Source of the DNA: Pseudomonas sp. RGM2987
GTDB taxonomy: Bacteria > Pseudomonadota > Gammaproteobacteria > Pseudomonadales > Pseudomonadaceae
NCBI RefSeq assembly: GCF_022952855.1
Contig: NZ_JALJDX010000210.1
Span: 1 to 64,000 of the forward strand
Direction of reading: 5' to 3'
Length of the DNA stretch: 64,000 nucleotides
Below are positions 1 through 13,212 of this stretch, piece after piece. The position numbers were made by a program, and so were the translations under genes. The stretch's first letter is position 1. Every line of letters starts with the position of its first letter. Under the pieces are notes generated by a model, which did no database searches, had not been told where the DNA came from, and saw only the letters and a program-made list of their open reading frames with translations.

Positions 1-71
1 CGAAAGCGGTGGGTCAGGGGCATTGATGTTGGCTGACCCACCGCTTTCGCGAGCAAGCCCGCTCCCACAGG
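1..71. repeat. Perfect 17-bp inverted repeat followed by a REP-type sequence
   Basis: Bases 1-17 and 33-49 are exact reverse complements (arm begins CGAAAGCGGTGGGTCAG), giving a strong hairpin with a 15-base loop. It runs straight into a REP-like core (gcgagcaagcccgctcccac) at about 49-68. The hairpin lies downstream of the small parvulin gene and could stop or stabilise its transcript. No T-run follows, so an intrinsic terminator is not claimed. Confidence 0.7.
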
Positions 72-86
72 GGCGGTGTTCCACCG

Positions 87-362
87 CTAATCGCGGTAAA
101 ACACCTGCACCAGGTGATACCCGAACTTGCTCTTGATCGGCCCATGCACCACCCGTAGCGGTTTCTTGAAGATCACCGCATCGATCACCCCGACCATCTG
201 TCCCGGGCGTACTTCGCCCAGGTCGCCGCCGCGCTTGCCGGAGGGGCAGGTGGAGTACTTTTTCGCCAGCACGTCGAAGGCTTCGCCCTTGGCGATGCGC
301 TGCTTGAGCTGTTCGGCTTCTTCGGCGGTTTTCACCAGGATATGGCGGGCTTGGGCTTTCAT
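87..362 (-). CDS. Small parvulin-type peptidyl-prolyl isomerase (PpiC family)
   Basis: A 91-residue protein consisting of a single parvulin domain. It starts with the family signature KAQARHILVKT and carries the later motifs GGDLGEVRPGQMV and GPIKSKFGYHLVQV. Family knowledge: parvulins speed cis-trans isomerisation of X-Pro bonds. With no signal peptide or membrane segment it should be cytoplasmic. It lies 45 bases upstream of the end of the histidine kinase gene, on the same strand. A paralogue of nearly the same size is at 16385-16666. I am sure of the family, not of the cellular role. Confidence 0.9.
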   Translation of the reverse strand: MKAQARHILVKTAEEAEQLKQRIAKGEAFDVLAKKYSTCPSGKRGGDLGEVRPGQMVGVIDAVIFKKPLRVVHGPIKSKFGYHLVQVFYRD

Positions 363-407
363 CGCAGCGGTGACCTGAACGTAACGGGGCGGCGATTATG
401 CCTCAAG

Positions 408-2945
408 TCAGGAAGCATGGTTGATCATCGTCCGGATCTTGGTCGCCAACAGGTCCAGGGTGAAGGGCTTGGCGACCATGTCCATGCCCTGTTCGAGAAA
501 ACCCTGGCGCTCGGCGGCTTTCTGCGCATACCCGGTCATGAACAGCACCTTCAGATCGGGCCGGTGCTGGCGGGCGATCTCGGCCAGTTGTCGGCCATTC
601 ATGCCGGGCAAGCCGACATCGGTCACCAACAGATCAATGCGGCGGTCGGTCTCCAGCAATTCGAGGGCCTGCTTCGCGTCCTGGGCTTCCAGGGCCGTGT
701 AGCCCAGCGCTTCCAGCAGGTCGAGTACCAGCATGCGCACCGCAGGTTCGTCTTCCACCAGCAACACGGTTTCCCCGGCGATGGCCGCCGGCACTTCGGC
801 TGGCTCCGCCGTCACGGGCTGTTCGGCGGGCGTGACGTGAAGCCGCGGTAGGTACAACTGCACCCGCGTGCCCTGGCCTGGCACGCTGTCCAGGCTCAGG
901 TGCCCGCCGGACTGCTGGGCAAACCCATAGATCATCGACAAGCCCAGGCCGGTGCCCTGGCCGATGGGCTTGGTGGTAAAGAACGGATCGAAGGCCTTCG
1001 CCAGCACGGCGGGGGTCATGCCGCTGCCGTTGTCGCTGACGGCGATCATCACGTAGTCGCCGGCCTTGACCGGTTCCAGGGTGGTGATGTCGCTGCCGTC
1101 GAGGTAGACATTGGCCGTCTCGATGGTCAGTTCGCCGCCGTCGGGCATGGCGTCCCGGGCGTTGATCACCAGGTTGAGCAGGGCGTTTTCCAACTGGCTG
1201 GCATCGGTGCTGACCGGCCACAGTTCGTCGGCCAGTTGCAAGCGCAGCAGGATGTGATCGCCGGTGGTGCGGCTCAGCAGGTCTTCGAGTGACTGCACCA
1301 GTTCATTGGCATCCAGCGGCTTGCGGTCCAGGGATTGGCGCCGGGAAAAAGCCAGCAGGCGATGGGTCAGGGCCGCGGCGCGGTTGGCCGAGGACACCGC
1401 TGCTTCGGTAAAGCGACCGATCTCGGCGGCGCGGCCATTGGCGATGTAGCGCTGGATCAGGTCGAGGCTGCCCAGGATGCCGGTGAGCATGTTGTTGAAG
1501 TCGTGGGCGATGCCGCCGGTGAGCTGGCCCACCGCTTCCATTTTCTGCGCATGGCGCAGGGCTTCTTCGGCGCGCTCGCGCTCGAACATCTCGCTCTGCA
1601 AACGCTGGTTGGCCTCAGCCAGTTGCTGGGTGCGGGCGATGACCCGTTCTTCCAGCGTTTCGTTGAGATTGCGCAGGGCTTCCTCGGTTTTTTTGCGCTC
1701 GGTTTCATCGATCACAAAGATATAGAAACCATTCACCGCGCCGTCTGCGCCGTGGCGCGGCAGGTAGTTGGTCAGTGCATGGCGCGGGCGGCCGTCGCGG
1801 TGCGCCGTTTGCACAGCGAAACTGCAAGGCTTGCCCGCCAGCGCAGCGGCGATCTGTTCGGCCCGCTCGGCGTAGGCTTGCTCCCCAAGCACTTCGCGGA
1901 TGGTCTTGCCATAGAGTTCCTGCGGGGTCAGGCCGTACCAGTCCAGGTAGGCGCTGTTGTTCAGCCGGAACCGCTCCTCGCGGTCGACGTAGCTGATGAG
2001 GATCGGCATGGCGTTGATGATCAGTTGCAGCTCGGTCTGGCTCTGGCGCAGCGCCTGTTCGGTGCGCTTGCGTTCGCTCAGGTCCAGGGCGGCGCCGAGG
2101 AAGCGCTTGGGCCGCCCGTGGCGGTCCTTGTAGCAACGGCCGCGCACGTACACCCAGCGCAGTTCGCCGTCGGGCTGCAGCAGGCGGTATTCCTCGGCAT
2201 ATTCGGTGCCGTGGGTGATGCAATGCTTGATGCTGCGGGCGACGGCGGCCCGGTCCTCGGGATGCACGCCCTCCAGGTAGGCGCTGATAGGCAACTGGCG
2301 CGACAGGCTCGGATCGACGCCATGCAGCAGGGCGAAGTGTGCGTCGGCAACGAAACGGTCCTCGCTGATGTCCCAATCCCAGGTGCCCAGTGCGTCGGCG
2401 GCGGCCAGGGCCAGTTGCAGGCGTTCTTCGCTTTCCTGCTGGGCCTTGAGACTGGCCTCGGAGCGCCGTTCGAACTCCAGGGCCAGGCGACGTCGTTCGC
2501 TGGTTTCGATGGCCGTGACCAGGATGCCGGCGACGTTGGCATTCTCGTCGCGCACCGGACTGTAGGTCAGGTCCAGCCAGACATCGCAGAGGCGACCGGC
2601 AAAGGGTACGCGCCAGCGTTGATCGCGACAGGTATGGGTCTGGCCCTGCAACACGCGCCGGTAGATCGCTTCGGTCACGCCCTTGAGTTCGGGCCACGCG
2701 GTGTGGGTGGGTTGGCCGAAGGCATGGGGATGCTTGTCGCCGGCCAGTCGGGAAAAGGCGTCGTTGTAAAGGTGGACCAGCTGCGGACCCCACAGCAAGG
2801 TCATCGGCATCGGCGAATGGAGCACCATGTCCACTGCAGTGCGCAGGCTCTGGGGCCAGGTTTGGGGAGCGCCCAGCGGGCTCGAGGTCCAGTCCAGTCG
2901 GGCGAGTAGGCGTTGTGTGTCGCTGCCGGCGGGTGTTGCGTTCAT
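408..2945 (-). CDS. Hybrid PAS-sensor histidine kinase with C-terminal receiver
   Basis: About 845 residues with no transmembrane segment. The N-terminal 430 residues contain successive PAS/PAC modules (PAC ends near 150, 295 and 415). A coiled-coil linker (about 420-465) leads to the HisKA H-box, phosphorylatable His near 482 in GGIAHDFNN. HATPase motifs follow: [16 protein letters not shown] and [11 protein letters not shown] receiver domain at about 725-843 has its phospho-Asp near 777 ([10 protein letters not shown]). The ligand sensed by the PAS domains is unknown and no dedicated response regulator is adjacent. The ATG at 2945 was chosen over the in-frame GTG one codon upstream; neither has a strong ribosome site. 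Confidence 0.9.
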   Translation of the reverse strand: MNATPAGSDTQRLLARLDWTSSPLGAPQTWPQSLRTAVDMVLHSPMPMTLLWGPQLVHLYNDAFSRLAGDKHPHAFGQPTHTAWPELKGVTEAIYRRVLQGQTHTCRDQRWRVPFAGRLCDVWLDLTYSPVRDENANVAGILVTAIETSERRRLALEFERRSEASLKAQQESEERLQLALAAADALGTWDWDISEDRFVADAHFALLHGVDPSLSRQLPISAYLEGVHPEDRAAVARSIKHCITHGTEYAEEYRLLQPDGELRWVYVRGRCYKDRHGRPKRFLGAALDLSERKRTEQALRQSQTELQLIINAMPILISYVDREERFRLNNSAYLDWYGLTPQELYGKTIREVLGEQAYAERAEQIAAALAGKPCSFAVQTAHRDGRPRHALTNYLPRHGADGAVNGFYIFVIDETERKKTEEALRNLNETLEERVIARTQQLAEANQRLQSEMFERERAEEALRHAQKMEAVGQLTGGIAHDFNNMLTGILGSLDLIQRYIANGRAAEIGRFTEAAVSSANRAAALTHRLLAFSRRQSLDRKPLDANELVQSLEDLLSRTTGDHILLRLQLADELWPVSTDASQLENALLNLVINARDAMPDGGELTIETANVYLDGSDITTLEPVKAGDYVMIAVSDNGSGMTPAVLAKAFDPFFTTKPIGQGTGLGLSMIYGFAQQSGGHLSLDSVPGQGTRVQLYLPRLHVTPAEQPVTAEPAEVPAAIAGETVLLVEDEPAVRMLVLDLLEALGYTALEAQDAKQALELLETDRRIDLLVTDVGLPGMNGRQLAEIARQHRPDLKVLFMTGYAQKAAERQGFLEQGMDMVAKPFTLDLLATKIRTMINHAS

Positions 2946-3068
2946 CACGGAATCCCTGGATGTCGTGGCGTGTCGACTATCCTCTGAAGAAGGAAAGCGC
3001 GGGTTGGTCTGTAAAGTCGCATGTTCGGGTCAGCTTGTTTCATTGGTGTCTCGCGGAAGTTTCAATCC

Positions 3069-4184
3069 ATGGAAATCGATCCATTGTTACGAATCCTGGC
3101 CAGCCAGGATGGCTCCGACCTCTACCTGTCCACCGGTGCGCCGCCGTGCGCGAAATTCGAGGGTGTGCTCAAGCCGCTGGGCACCCAGGCGTTCAAGGTC
3201 GGCGACATTGCCGGGCTCGCCGAGTCATTGATGGACGCCGAACAGCGCCTTGAGTTCGATCGGGAACTGGAAATGAACCTGGCGATCTCCCTGTCCGGCG
3301 TCGGGCGGTTCCGGGTCAATATCTTCAAGCAGCGCAACGACGTGTCCATGGTGATCCGCAACGTCAAGCTCGACATCCCGCGCTTCGAAGACCTGAAGCT
3401 GCCCCCGGTGTTGCTCGAAACCGTCATGCACAAACAGGGCTTGATCCTGTTCGTCGGCGCGACGGGTTCCGGCAAGTCTACCTCGCTGGCGGCGTTGATC
3501 GACTACCGCAATCGCAACAGCAGCGGCCACATCATCACCATCGAAGACCCGGTGGAGTATATCCACCGTCACAAGAAATCGATCATCAACCAGCGTGAGG
3601 TCGGTGTCGACACCCGCAGCTTCCATGCCGCCCTGAAGAACACCTTGCGCCAGGCTCCGGACGTGGTGCTGATCGGCGAAATCCGCGACCGTGAAACCAT
3701 GGAGCATGCCCTGGCCTTTGCCGACACCGGGCACCTGGTGATCTCCACCCTGCATGCCCACAATGCCAACCAGGCCCTGGACCGGGTGATCAATTTCTTC
3801 CCGGAAGAGCGCCGGGGGCAACTGCTCCATGACCTGGGCAATAACCTCAAGGCGTTCGTTTCCCAGCGATTGGTACGCACCCAAACCGGCGGACGCCGGG
3901 CGGCGGTGGAGGTGTTGCTGGGTTCACCAACGGTGGGCGACCTGATCCGCCGCAACGAACTCGGCGAGCTCAAGGGCATCATGGAAAAGTCCGAAGAAAT
4001 GGGCATGCAAAGCTTCGATCAGGCGCTGTTCAACCTGGTGGTCGAAGGCGCCATTGATGAGGAAGAGGCGCTGAAAAATGCCGATTCGGCGAACAACCTT
4101 CGCTTGCGCTTGAAGCTGCATGCCGAATCGGGACCAACGGCCCCGCCGGGTGGGGCGGCGGGGGATTGGGGGTTGGTGGAGTGA
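3069..4184 (+). CDS. pilU: PilT/PilU-family twitching motility ATPase (PilU type)
   Basis: A 371-residue type IV pilus retraction ATPase. The start MEIDPLLRILASQDGSDLYL is typical of PilU. Walker A is GATGSGKST, the Walker B region is VVLIGEIRD, and the His box is STLHAHNANQ. Family knowledge: PilU is a hexameric motor that works with PilT at the pilus base. It is transcribed divergently from the sensor kinase and sits apart from other pilus genes. The ATG at 3069 was preferred to an in-frame upstream start at 3021 because it matches the family N-terminus. The C-terminus ends in a proline/glycine-rich tail. Confidence 0.88.
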   Translation: MEIDPLLRILASQDGSDLYLSTGAPPCAKFEGVLKPLGTQAFKVGDIAGLAESLMDAEQRLEFDRELEMNLAISLSGVGRFRVNIFKQRNDVSMVIRNVKLDIPRFEDLKLPPVLLETVMHKQGLILFVGATGSGKSTSLAALIDYRNRNSSGHIITIEDPVEYIHRHKKSIINQREVGVDTRSFHAALKNTLRQAPDVVLIGEIRDRETMEHALAFADTGHLVISTLHAHNANQALDRVINFFPEERRGQLLHDLGNNLKAFVSQRLVRTQTGGRRAAVEVLLGSPTVGDLIRRNELGELKGIMEKSEEMGMQSFDQALFNLVVEGAIDEEEALKNADSANNLRLRLKLHAESGPTAPPGGAAGDWGLVE

Positions 4185-4199
4185 TGGTCGGCAGTTGAA

Positions 4200-4329
4200 C
4201 CTGTGGCGAGGGGATTTATCCCCGTTGGACCGCGCAGCGGTCCCCATTTGGGCATCGATACAAGATGCATCGGGTTGCCCCCTATGGGGCTGCTACGCAC
4301 CCCAGCGGGGATAAATCCCCTCGCCACAA
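4200..4329. repeat. Pair of inverted REP-like elements
   Basis: Bases 4200-4227 (gtggcgaggggatttatccc and on) and 4302-4329 are near-perfect reverse complements around a roughly 75-base spacer. The copies use the 'ggggatttatcccc' variant of the REP core seen elsewhere in the window. They lie between convergent genes (pilU and acetoacetyl-CoA synthetase) and could form a large hairpin limiting read-through. Confidence 0.75.
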
Positions 4330-4345
4330 AAGCGCTCTACTGTCC

Positions 4346-6301
<1,956 letters not shown>

Positions 6302-6394
6302 GGGGTGCCTCTTGTTCTTTTATCAAGCTTATAAACATTGCAGCACAAGGCGACCTTTGTGGCGAGAACACCCTTATGGGGAGGGACGCTTCTG

Positions 6395-6488
6395 TGGCGA
6401 GGGAGCTTGCTCCCGCTGGGTGGCGTAGCCGCCCCAAAAAGCTTAGGGCCGCTTCGCGCCCCAGCGGGAGCAAGCTCCCTCGCCACAG
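6395..6488. repeat. Inverted pair of REP elements
   Basis: Bases 6396-6421 (gtggcgagggagcttgctcc and on) and 6461-6487 are reverse complements, about 40 bases apart. A degenerate half-copy precedes them at about 6358-6385. This is the usual paired REP arrangement between genes of fluorescent pseudomonads. Confidence 0.8.
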
Positions 6489-6546
6489 AAGCTCCCTTGT
6501 TACAGAAGCTCCCTTGTTACAGAGGCACTCGCGCTACGGCATGACG

Positions 6547-7323
6547 TTACTGAGCCAACCACCCACCGTCGATATTCCACGCCGCGCCGCGCACCTGGCT
6601 GCCGGCTTCGCTGCACAGGAACAGCACCAACTCGCCCAATTGCGGCGGGGTGACGAACTCCAGCGACGGCTGCTTCTCGGCCAGCAAGTCATGCTGCGCC
6701 TGTTGCGGGTCGACGCCGCTGGCGATGCGGTCGTCGATCTGTTTCTGTACCAGCGGCGTGAGCACCCAGCCGGGGCAGATGGCGTTGCAGGTCACGTTGC
6801 TGGTGGCGGTTTCCAGGCCGACCACTTTGGTCAGGCCGATCACCCCATGCTTGGCCGCGACATACGCTGCCTTGCCCACCGAACCGACCTGGCCGTGCAC
6901 CGAGGCGATGTTGATGATTCGTCCCCAGCCCTTGGCGCGCATGCCCGGCAAGCTCAGGCGGGTGGCATGGAACACCGAAGACAGGTTGATGGCGATGATC
7001 GAATCCCAGCGTTCCACCGGAAAGTCTTCCACGGGCGCCACGTGCTGGATGCCGGCGTTGTTGACCAGGATGTCGACGCCGCCGAATTCGCGCTCGGCGT
7101 AGGCGAGCATCTCGGCGATTTGCACCGGGTCGCTGACGTCGGCCGGATGATGGCCGACCTTGCCGCCAAACTGCTTCACTTCGGCAATCACTGCCGTGGC
7201 GTCGCCGAAGCCGTTGAGGATCAGGTTGGCGCCGGCCTTGGCCAGGCTCAGGGCGATGCCCAGGCCGATGCCGCTGGTGGAGCCGGTGACCAGGGCGGTC
7301 TTGCCCGAAAGAGTTGTCGTCAT
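6547..7323 (-). CDS. 3-hydroxybutyrate dehydrogenase (SDR family)
   Basis: A 258-residue classical short-chain dehydrogenase. The cofactor motif TGSTSGIG is near residue 13, NNAG near 90, the catalytic Ser in NIASVHG near 140, and the YVAAKHG Tyr-Lys pair near 155. The C-terminal half matches bacterial D-3-hydroxybutyrate dehydrogenases (IDGGWLAQ end). It oxidises D-3-hydroxybutyrate to acetoacetate with NAD. The start at 7323 has a GAGG ribosome site; an upstream in-frame start at 7359 would run into the permease gene. It lies 7 bases after the permease stop and is almost certainly co-transcribed with it. Confidence 0.92.
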   Translation of the reverse strand: MTTTLSGKTALVTGSTSGIGLGIALSLAKAGANLILNGFGDATAVIAEVKQFGGKVGHHPADVSDPVQIAEMLAYAEREFGGVDILVNNAGIQHVAPVEDFPVERWDSIIAINLSSVFHATRLSLPGMRAKGWGRIINIASVHGQVGSVGKAAYVAAKHGVIGLTKVVGLETATSNVTCNAICPGWVLTPLVQKQIDDRIASGVDPQQAQHDLLAEKQPSLEFVTPPQLGELVLFLCSEAGSQVRGAAWNIDGGWLAQ

Positions 7324-7330
7324 TGCAACC

Positions 7331-8722
7331 TCACACAATGCCAGTGGCGTAGAACACACCGATCACTACGAAAACCGCCAGGGTCTTGATCAGCGTGATG
7401 CAGAAGATGTCTTTATAGGCTTCGCGGTGGGTCAGCCCGGTCACGGCCAGCAGGGTGATCACCGCGCCGTTGTGGGGCAGGGTGTCCATGCCGCCGCTGG
7501 CCATCGCGGCTACCCGGTGCAGCACTTCCAGCGGGATGTTGGCGGCGTGGGCGGCGCTGATGAAGCTTTCGGACATCGCCGCCAGGGCGATGCTCATGCC
7601 GCCCGACGCGGAGCCGGTGATGCCCGCCAGCAGCGTGACGGTTACCGCTTCGTTGACCAGTGGGTTGGGAATGCTCTTGAGCCAGTCGGCCAGCACCAGG
7701 AAGCCGGGCAAGGAGGCAATGACCGCGCCGAAACCGTATTCCGAAGCGGTGTTCATTGCCGCGAGCAACGCACCGCCCACCGCACTTTTGCTGCCCTCGG
7801 CCAGTTTGCTGCGGATCGCCCGGAAGCCGAACACCAGCACCATGATGATGCCAACCAGCAACGCCGCCTGCACCGCCCAGATCGCGGTGAGCTTGGCGAC
7901 GTCGCTGGTCACCGGCGCGGCCATGCCCGGCAGCGCCAGGCTGTGGCTCTTGCCGTACCACTGGGGAATCCATTGGGTGAACAACAGGTTCATGACGCCC
8001 ACCGCCAGCAGTGGCGAAACGGCAATCCACGGGTTCGGCAACTGGAGGTCCTCGGCGGTTTCCGGTTCGTTGCGCAGTTCAGTGCCGTAGCCTTCGCCCA
8101 GGCGCTGGGCCTTGTTGCGTTGACGTTGCAGGAACAGCATGCCGATGCTGAACACAAAGAGCGTGCCGATCACCCCCAGCCATGGCGCGGCCCAGGCCGT
8201 GGTGTTGAAGAACGTGCTGGGGATGATGTTCTGGATCTGCGGCGTGCCGGGCAGGGCGTCCATGGTGAACGAGAACGCGCCGAGGGCGATGGTCGCCGGG
8301 ATCAGCCGCTTGGGGATATTGCTCTGGCGGAACATCTCGGCGGCAAACGGGTACACCGCGAACACCACCACGAACAGCGACACGCCGCCGTAGGTCAGCA
8401 CGGCGCAGACCAGCACGATCACCAGCATCGCCTGGCGGGTGCCGAGCAAACGGATCGCCGCCGCGACGATGGAGCGCGAGAATCCCGACAGCTCGATCAG
8501 CTTGCCGAACACCGCGCCGAGCAGGAAGACCGGGAAGTACAGTTTGATGAAGCCGACCATTTTCTCCATGAACACCCCGGTGAACGCAGGTGCAACGGCC
8601 GAAGGATCGGTCAGCAGGACGGCGCCGAGGGCGGCGATGGGGGCAAAGAGAATGACGCTATAGCCACGGTAGGCGGCGACCATCAGCAGCGCGAGGGCTG
8701 CCAAGGCAATGATCACACTCAT
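7331..8722 (-). CDS. GntP-family permease, probably for D-3-hydroxybutyrate
   Basis: A 463-residue polytopic membrane protein with about 12 hydrophobic segments, starting MSVIIALAALALLMVAAYRG. It belongs to the GntP gluconate/hydroxybutyrate permease family, which imports organic acids with protons. The ATG at 8722 has a strong AGGAGA site; the frame stays open upstream to 8998 but that stretch has low-complexity, non-coding character. It heads the operon with 3-hydroxybutyrate dehydrogenase, and a sigma-54 promoter lies about 53 bases upstream. The substrate is inferred from this context. Confidence 0.88.
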   Translation of the reverse strand: MSVIIALAALALLMVAAYRGYSVILFAPIAALGAVLLTDPSAVAPAFTGVFMEKMVGFIKLYFPVFLLGAVFGKLIELSGFSRSIVAAAIRLLGTRQAMLVIVLVCAVLTYGGVSLFVVVFAVYPFAAEMFRQSNIPKRLIPATIALGAFSFTMDALPGTPQIQNIIPSTFFNTTAWAAPWLGVIGTLFVFSIGMLFLQRQRNKAQRLGEGYGTELRNEPETAEDLQLPNPWIAVSPLLAVGVMNLLFTQWIPQWYGKSHSLALPGMAAPVTSDVAKLTAIWAVQAALLVGIIMVLVFGFRAIRSKLAEGSKSAVGGALLAAMNTASEYGFGAVIASLPGFLVLADWLKSIPNPLVNEAVTVTLLAGITGSASGGMSIALAAMSESFISAAHAANIPLEVLHRVAAMASGGMDTLPHNGAVITLLAVTGLTHREAYKDIFCITLIKTLAVFVVIGVFYATGIV

Positions 8723-8774
8723 GGTGTGTCTCCTGGGATTGTTATTGTTGTGGTGAAGCGGTGGGAGACTGGTT

Positions 8775-8790
8775 AGCCAGTTTTGTGCCA
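8775..8790 (-). promoter_or_regulatory. Sigma-54 (-24/-12) promoter for the hydroxybutyrate operon
   Basis: Read on the minus strand the site is TGGCACAAAACTGGCT, with the required GG-N10-GC spacing and a perfect TGGCAC -24 element. It lies about 53 bases upstream of the permease ATG. A sigma-54 activator gene is immediately upstream, which supports its use. Confidence 0.75.
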
Positions 8791-8842
8791 GGTGTGTAAC
8801 TTGTTGAAATACAGGGATTTTCAAGCTTTTCTTGAATGACGA

Positions 8843-8859
8843 TGAGATTGTTTGTCTCA
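8843..8859. promoter_or_regulatory. Candidate upstream activator site (TGAGA-N7-TCTCA)
   Basis: A perfect inverted repeat, 5-base arms with a 7-base spacer, lies about 55-70 bases upstream of the -24 element of the sigma-54 promoter. This is a normal position for an enhancer-binding protein site. Assignment to the activator at 9041-10462 is inference. The rest of the 318-base intergenic region 8723-9040 holds the promoter, this site and the REP pair. Confidence 0.45.
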
Positions 8860-8887
8860 GTAGTAAGACTTTTGGTGTCGGTGCTGG

Positions 8888-8985
8888 CCCTTTCGCGAGC
8901 AAGCCCGCTCCCACAAGGGAGAGGTGATGTTGACTTGGAGAGCTGAGGCGTAACGCGGTCCTGTGGGAGCGGGCTTGCTCGCGAA
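8888..8985. repeat. Inverted pair of REP elements
   Basis: A REP core on one strand at about 8891-8915 (cgcgagcaagcccgctccca) is matched by its reverse complement at about 8960-8983. The pair sits upstream of the candidate activator site, between the permease promoter and the end of the regulator gene. Confidence 0.8.
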
Positions 8986-9040
8986 GAGTGCGAAGCACTC
9001 AAAAAAGAGAGTAATCCAAAAATAGAGATATAAAGTCTCT

Positions 9041-10462
<1,422 letters not shown>

Positions 10463-10490
10463 TCCAGGAACTGTGGTTTCTATTCGGGCC

Positions 10491-10570
10491 TCTTCGCGAG
10501 CAAGCCCGCTCCCACACTGGATCTAAGCAGCACTGGAGACCCTCTGTGGGAGCGGGCTTGCTCGCGAAGG
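10491..10570. repeat. Inverted pair of REP elements
   Basis: Bases 10493-10515 (tcgcgagcaagcccgctccc and on) and 10545-10568 are reverse complements around a roughly 28-base spacer. They lie between the sigma-54 activator gene and the end of yejF. Confidence 0.8.
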
Positions 10571-10601
10571 CCGCGACGCGGTCCAACTGCACAGCACCGC
10601 A

Positions 10602-12212
10602 TTATGCCCACCCCGGATGCGCCGCTGCCAACAGCTCCTTGGTGTAGGGGTGCCGGGGCGAATCGAACACTTCATGGCTGGCGCCGCATTCGACCACCTT
10701 GCCGTCCTTGATCACGATCATGTCGTGGGCCAGGGCGCGCACCACCGCCAGGTCGTGGCTGATGAACAGGTAGGTCAGGCCGTGTTTTTCCTGAAGCTGG
10801 CGGAGCAGGGCGACCACCTGTTTCTGCACGGTGCGGTCCAGGGCCGAGGTCGGTTCGTCCAAGAGGATCAGTGCCGGCTTGAGCACCAGCGCCCGGGCGA
10901 TGGCGATGCGTTGGCGCTGGCCGCCGGAGAATTCGTGGGGGTAGCGGTGACGGCTCTGGGGATCGAGGCCGACTTCCCTGAGGGCCTGGATCACCTGGGC
11001 TTCGCACTCCTGGGGGTTGGACTGGCTGTGAACCTCCAGGCCTTCGCTGATGATCTGCTGCACCGACATCCGGGGGCTGAGGCTGCCGAACGGGTCCTGG
11101 AACACCACCTGCATCTGCTTGCGCCACGGACGCAGTTGCTTGTGCGACAAATGATCCAGCGCCTGGCCCTGGAAACGAATGCTGCCTTCGGATTCGATCA
11201 GCCGCAGGATGGCCTGGCCGAGGGTCGATTTGCCGGAGCCGGATTCACCGACGATGCCCAGGGTCTTGCCGCGCTGGATGTTCAGGCTGATGCCGTCCAC
11301 GGCGCGCAGGTATTCCTTGCGCCGGAACAGCCCGCCGCCCAGCGGGAAACTCACTCGTAGGTCCTGCACTTGCAGCACATCTTCGCGCTCGTCCCGGGGC
11401 AGGGCTTCGCCTTCCGGTTCGGCGTGCAGCAGCTCGCAGCTGTAGGGATGTTTCGGCGCGCTGAACAGGGTTTCGCAGGGCGCCTGCTCGACAATCTCGC
11501 CGGCCTTCATCACGCACACCCGTTGGGCGATGCTGCGCACCAGGTTGAGGTCGTGGCTGATCAGCAGCAAGGACATGCCGAGCCGTTGCTGCAACGATTT
11601 GAGCAGCAGCAGGATCTTGCGCTGCACCGTCACATCCAGCGCGGTGGTGGGTTCGTCGGCGATCAGCAGCTCCGGCTCGCAGGCCAGGGCCATGGCGATC
11701 ATCACGCGTTGGCGCTGGCCGCCGGACAGTTGATGGGGATAAGCCTTGAGCCGCTCGGAGGGTTTCTGGATGCCGACCAGAGCGAGCAATTCCAGGATGC
11801 GTTGGCGTGCCGCCTTGCCGCCGAGGCCCCTGTGCAGCATCAGGGTTTCGCCGATCTGCTTTTCAATGCTGTGCAGCGGGTTCAGTGAAGTCATCGGCTC
11901 CTGGAAAATCATCGCGATCCGGTTGCCGCGCAGTTCGCGCAGCGCCTTGGCCTCGGCCCCCACCAGTTCCTGGCCGCGATAGCGGATGCTGCCGGTGGTG
12001 CGGGTGCCGGTTTCGGGCAGCAGTTGCAGGATCGAATGGGCCGTCACCGACTTGCCGGAACCCGACTCGCCCACCAGGGCCAGGCATTCGCCGGGACGAA
12101 TGTCCAGGCACAGGTTGCGCACCACGGTGTGGTCGTTGAAAGCCACGCTCAGGTCGCGGATTTCCACCAGGTTTTCGTGCATCCCGGGATCAGGATCGTG
12201 GATCGAATGCAT
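10602..12212 (-). CDS. yejF: YejF-type ABC transporter ATPase, two fused nucleotide-binding domains
   Basis: A 536-residue cytoplasmic ATPase with two complete ABC units in tandem. Walker A motifs are GESGSGKS in both halves; signature motifs are LSGGQRQR and FSGGQRQR; Walker B motifs are [12 protein letters not shown] and [12 protein letters not shown]. It powers oligopeptide uptake with YejA, YejB and YejE; the E. coli homologue also imports microcin C. The ATG at 12212 was chosen because a strong GGGGAGG site precedes it. It overlaps the end of yejE by 23 bases, and a TTG at 12230 is in frame. Last gene of the operon. Confidence 0.92.
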   Translation of the reverse strand: MHSIHDPDPGMHENLVEIRDLSVAFNDHTVVRNLCLDIRPGECLALVGESGSGKSVTAHSILQLLPETGTRTTGSIRYRGQELVGAEAKALRELRGNRIAMIFQEPMTSLNPLHSIEKQIGETLMLHRGLGGKAARQRILELLALVGIQKPSERLKAYPHQLSGGQRQRVMIAMALACEPELLIADEPTTALDVTVQRKILLLLKSLQQRLGMSLLLISHDLNLVRSIAQRVCVMKAGEIVEQAPCETLFSAPKHPYSCELLHAEPEGEALPRDEREDVLQVQDLRVSFPLGGGLFRRKEYLRAVDGISLNIQRGKTLGIVGESGSGKSTLGQAILRLIESEGSIRFQGQALDHLSHKQLRPWRKQMQVVFQDPFGSLSPRMSVQQIISEGLEVHSQSNPQECEAQVIQALREVGLDPQSRHRYPHEFSGGQRQRIAIARALVLKPALILLDEPTSALDRTVQKQVVALLRQLQEKHGLTYLFISHDLAVVRALAHDMIVIKDGKVVECGASHEVFDSPRHPYTKELLAAAHPGWA

Positions 12213-13212
12213 CGCGCAGTGCCTCCCCAATGAACACCAGCAGCGAAAGGATCAATGCCAGGGTGAAAAATGCCGTCAGCCCAAGCCACGGTGCTTGCAG
12301 GTTCTGTTTGCCCTGGCCGATCAACTCGCCCAGCGAAGCGCTGCCGGCCGGCATGCCGAAGCCGAGGAAGTCCAGGGCGGTGAGGGTGGAAATCGCCCCG
12401 GTGAGGATGAACGGCAGATAGCTCAGGGTCGCATTCATCGCGTTGGGCAGGATATGTCGCACGATCACCTTGCGGTCGGACAGGCCCAGGGCGCGAGCGG
12501 CTTTCACGTATTCGAGGTTGCGCCCGCGCAGGAACTCGGCGCGGACCACGTCCACCAAGGCCAGCCAGGAGAACAGCGCCATGATCCCCAGCAACCACCA
12601 GAAATTCGGTTCCACGAAGCCGGACAGGATGATCAGCAGGTAGAGTACCGGCAGCCCGGACCAGACCTCCAGCAAGCGTTGCCCCAGCAGATCCACCCAG
12701 CCGCCGTAGTAACCCTGCAACGCACCGGCGGCGATGCCGATCAGCGCGCTGATGGCGGTCAGGGCCAGGGCGAACAGGATCGACACCCTGGCGCCGAAGA
12801 TTACCCGGGCCAGTACATCCCGGGCCTGGTCGTCGGTGCCCAGCCAGTTCACCGCTGAGGGCGGGCTCGGTGCCGGTTGATTGAGATCGTAGTTGGGCGT
12901 GTCGTCGCTGAACGGGATCGGCGGAAACAGCAGCCAGCCGCCGTCCTTGTGGATCAGGTTCTGCACGTAGTTGCTGCGGTAGTCAGCCTGGAATGGCAGT
13001 TGCCCGCCGAACGCCTGCTCGGTGTAGCGCTTGAACACCGGGAAATACAATGAGCCTTGATAGCTCACCAGCAGCGGCTTGTCGTTGGCGATCAGTTCGC
13101 CGCCCAGCGTCAGGATGAACAGGCCGACGAACAGCCACAGCGACCACCAGCCTCGGCGGTTCTTCTTGAAACGCTCCAAGCGCCGACGGCCCAAGGGTGA
13201 GAGTTGGAACAT
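12190..13212 (-). CDS. yejE: YejE oligopeptide ABC transporter permease
   Basis: A 340-residue inner-membrane permease with an N-terminal anchor (WWSLWLFVGLFIL) and a binding-protein-dependent transport domain of five or so helices. The EAA loop near residues 235-250 reads VRAEFLRGRNLEYVKAARALG. The long periplasmic loop (about 45-130) is typical of YejE/OppC. Its ATG overlaps the stop of yejB as TGATG, so translation is probably coupled. It pairs with YejB to form the channel. Confidence 0.92.
   Translation of the reverse strand: MFQLSPLGRRRLERFKKNRRGWWSLWLFVGLFILTLGGELIANDKPLLVSYQGSLYFPVFKRYTEQAFGGQLPFQADYRSNYVQNLIHKDGGWLLFPPIPFSDDTPNYDLNQPAPSPPSAVNWLGTDDQARDVLARVIFGARVSILFALALTAISALIGIAAGALQGYYGGWVDLLGQRLLEVWSGLPVLYLLIILSGFVEPNFWWLLGIMALFSWLALVDVVRAEFLRGRNLEYVKAARALGLSDRKVIVRHILPNAMNATLSYLPFILTGAISTLTALDFLGFGMPAGSASLGELIGQGKQNLQAPWLGLTAFFTLALILSLLVFIGEALRDAFDPRS

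Noticed and set aside
7324..8998. Longer start for the GntP permease at 8998 and for the dehydrogenase at 7359
   Set aside because: The extensions run through REP and promoter sequence or into the neighbouring gene; strong ribosome sites sit before 8722 and 7323.
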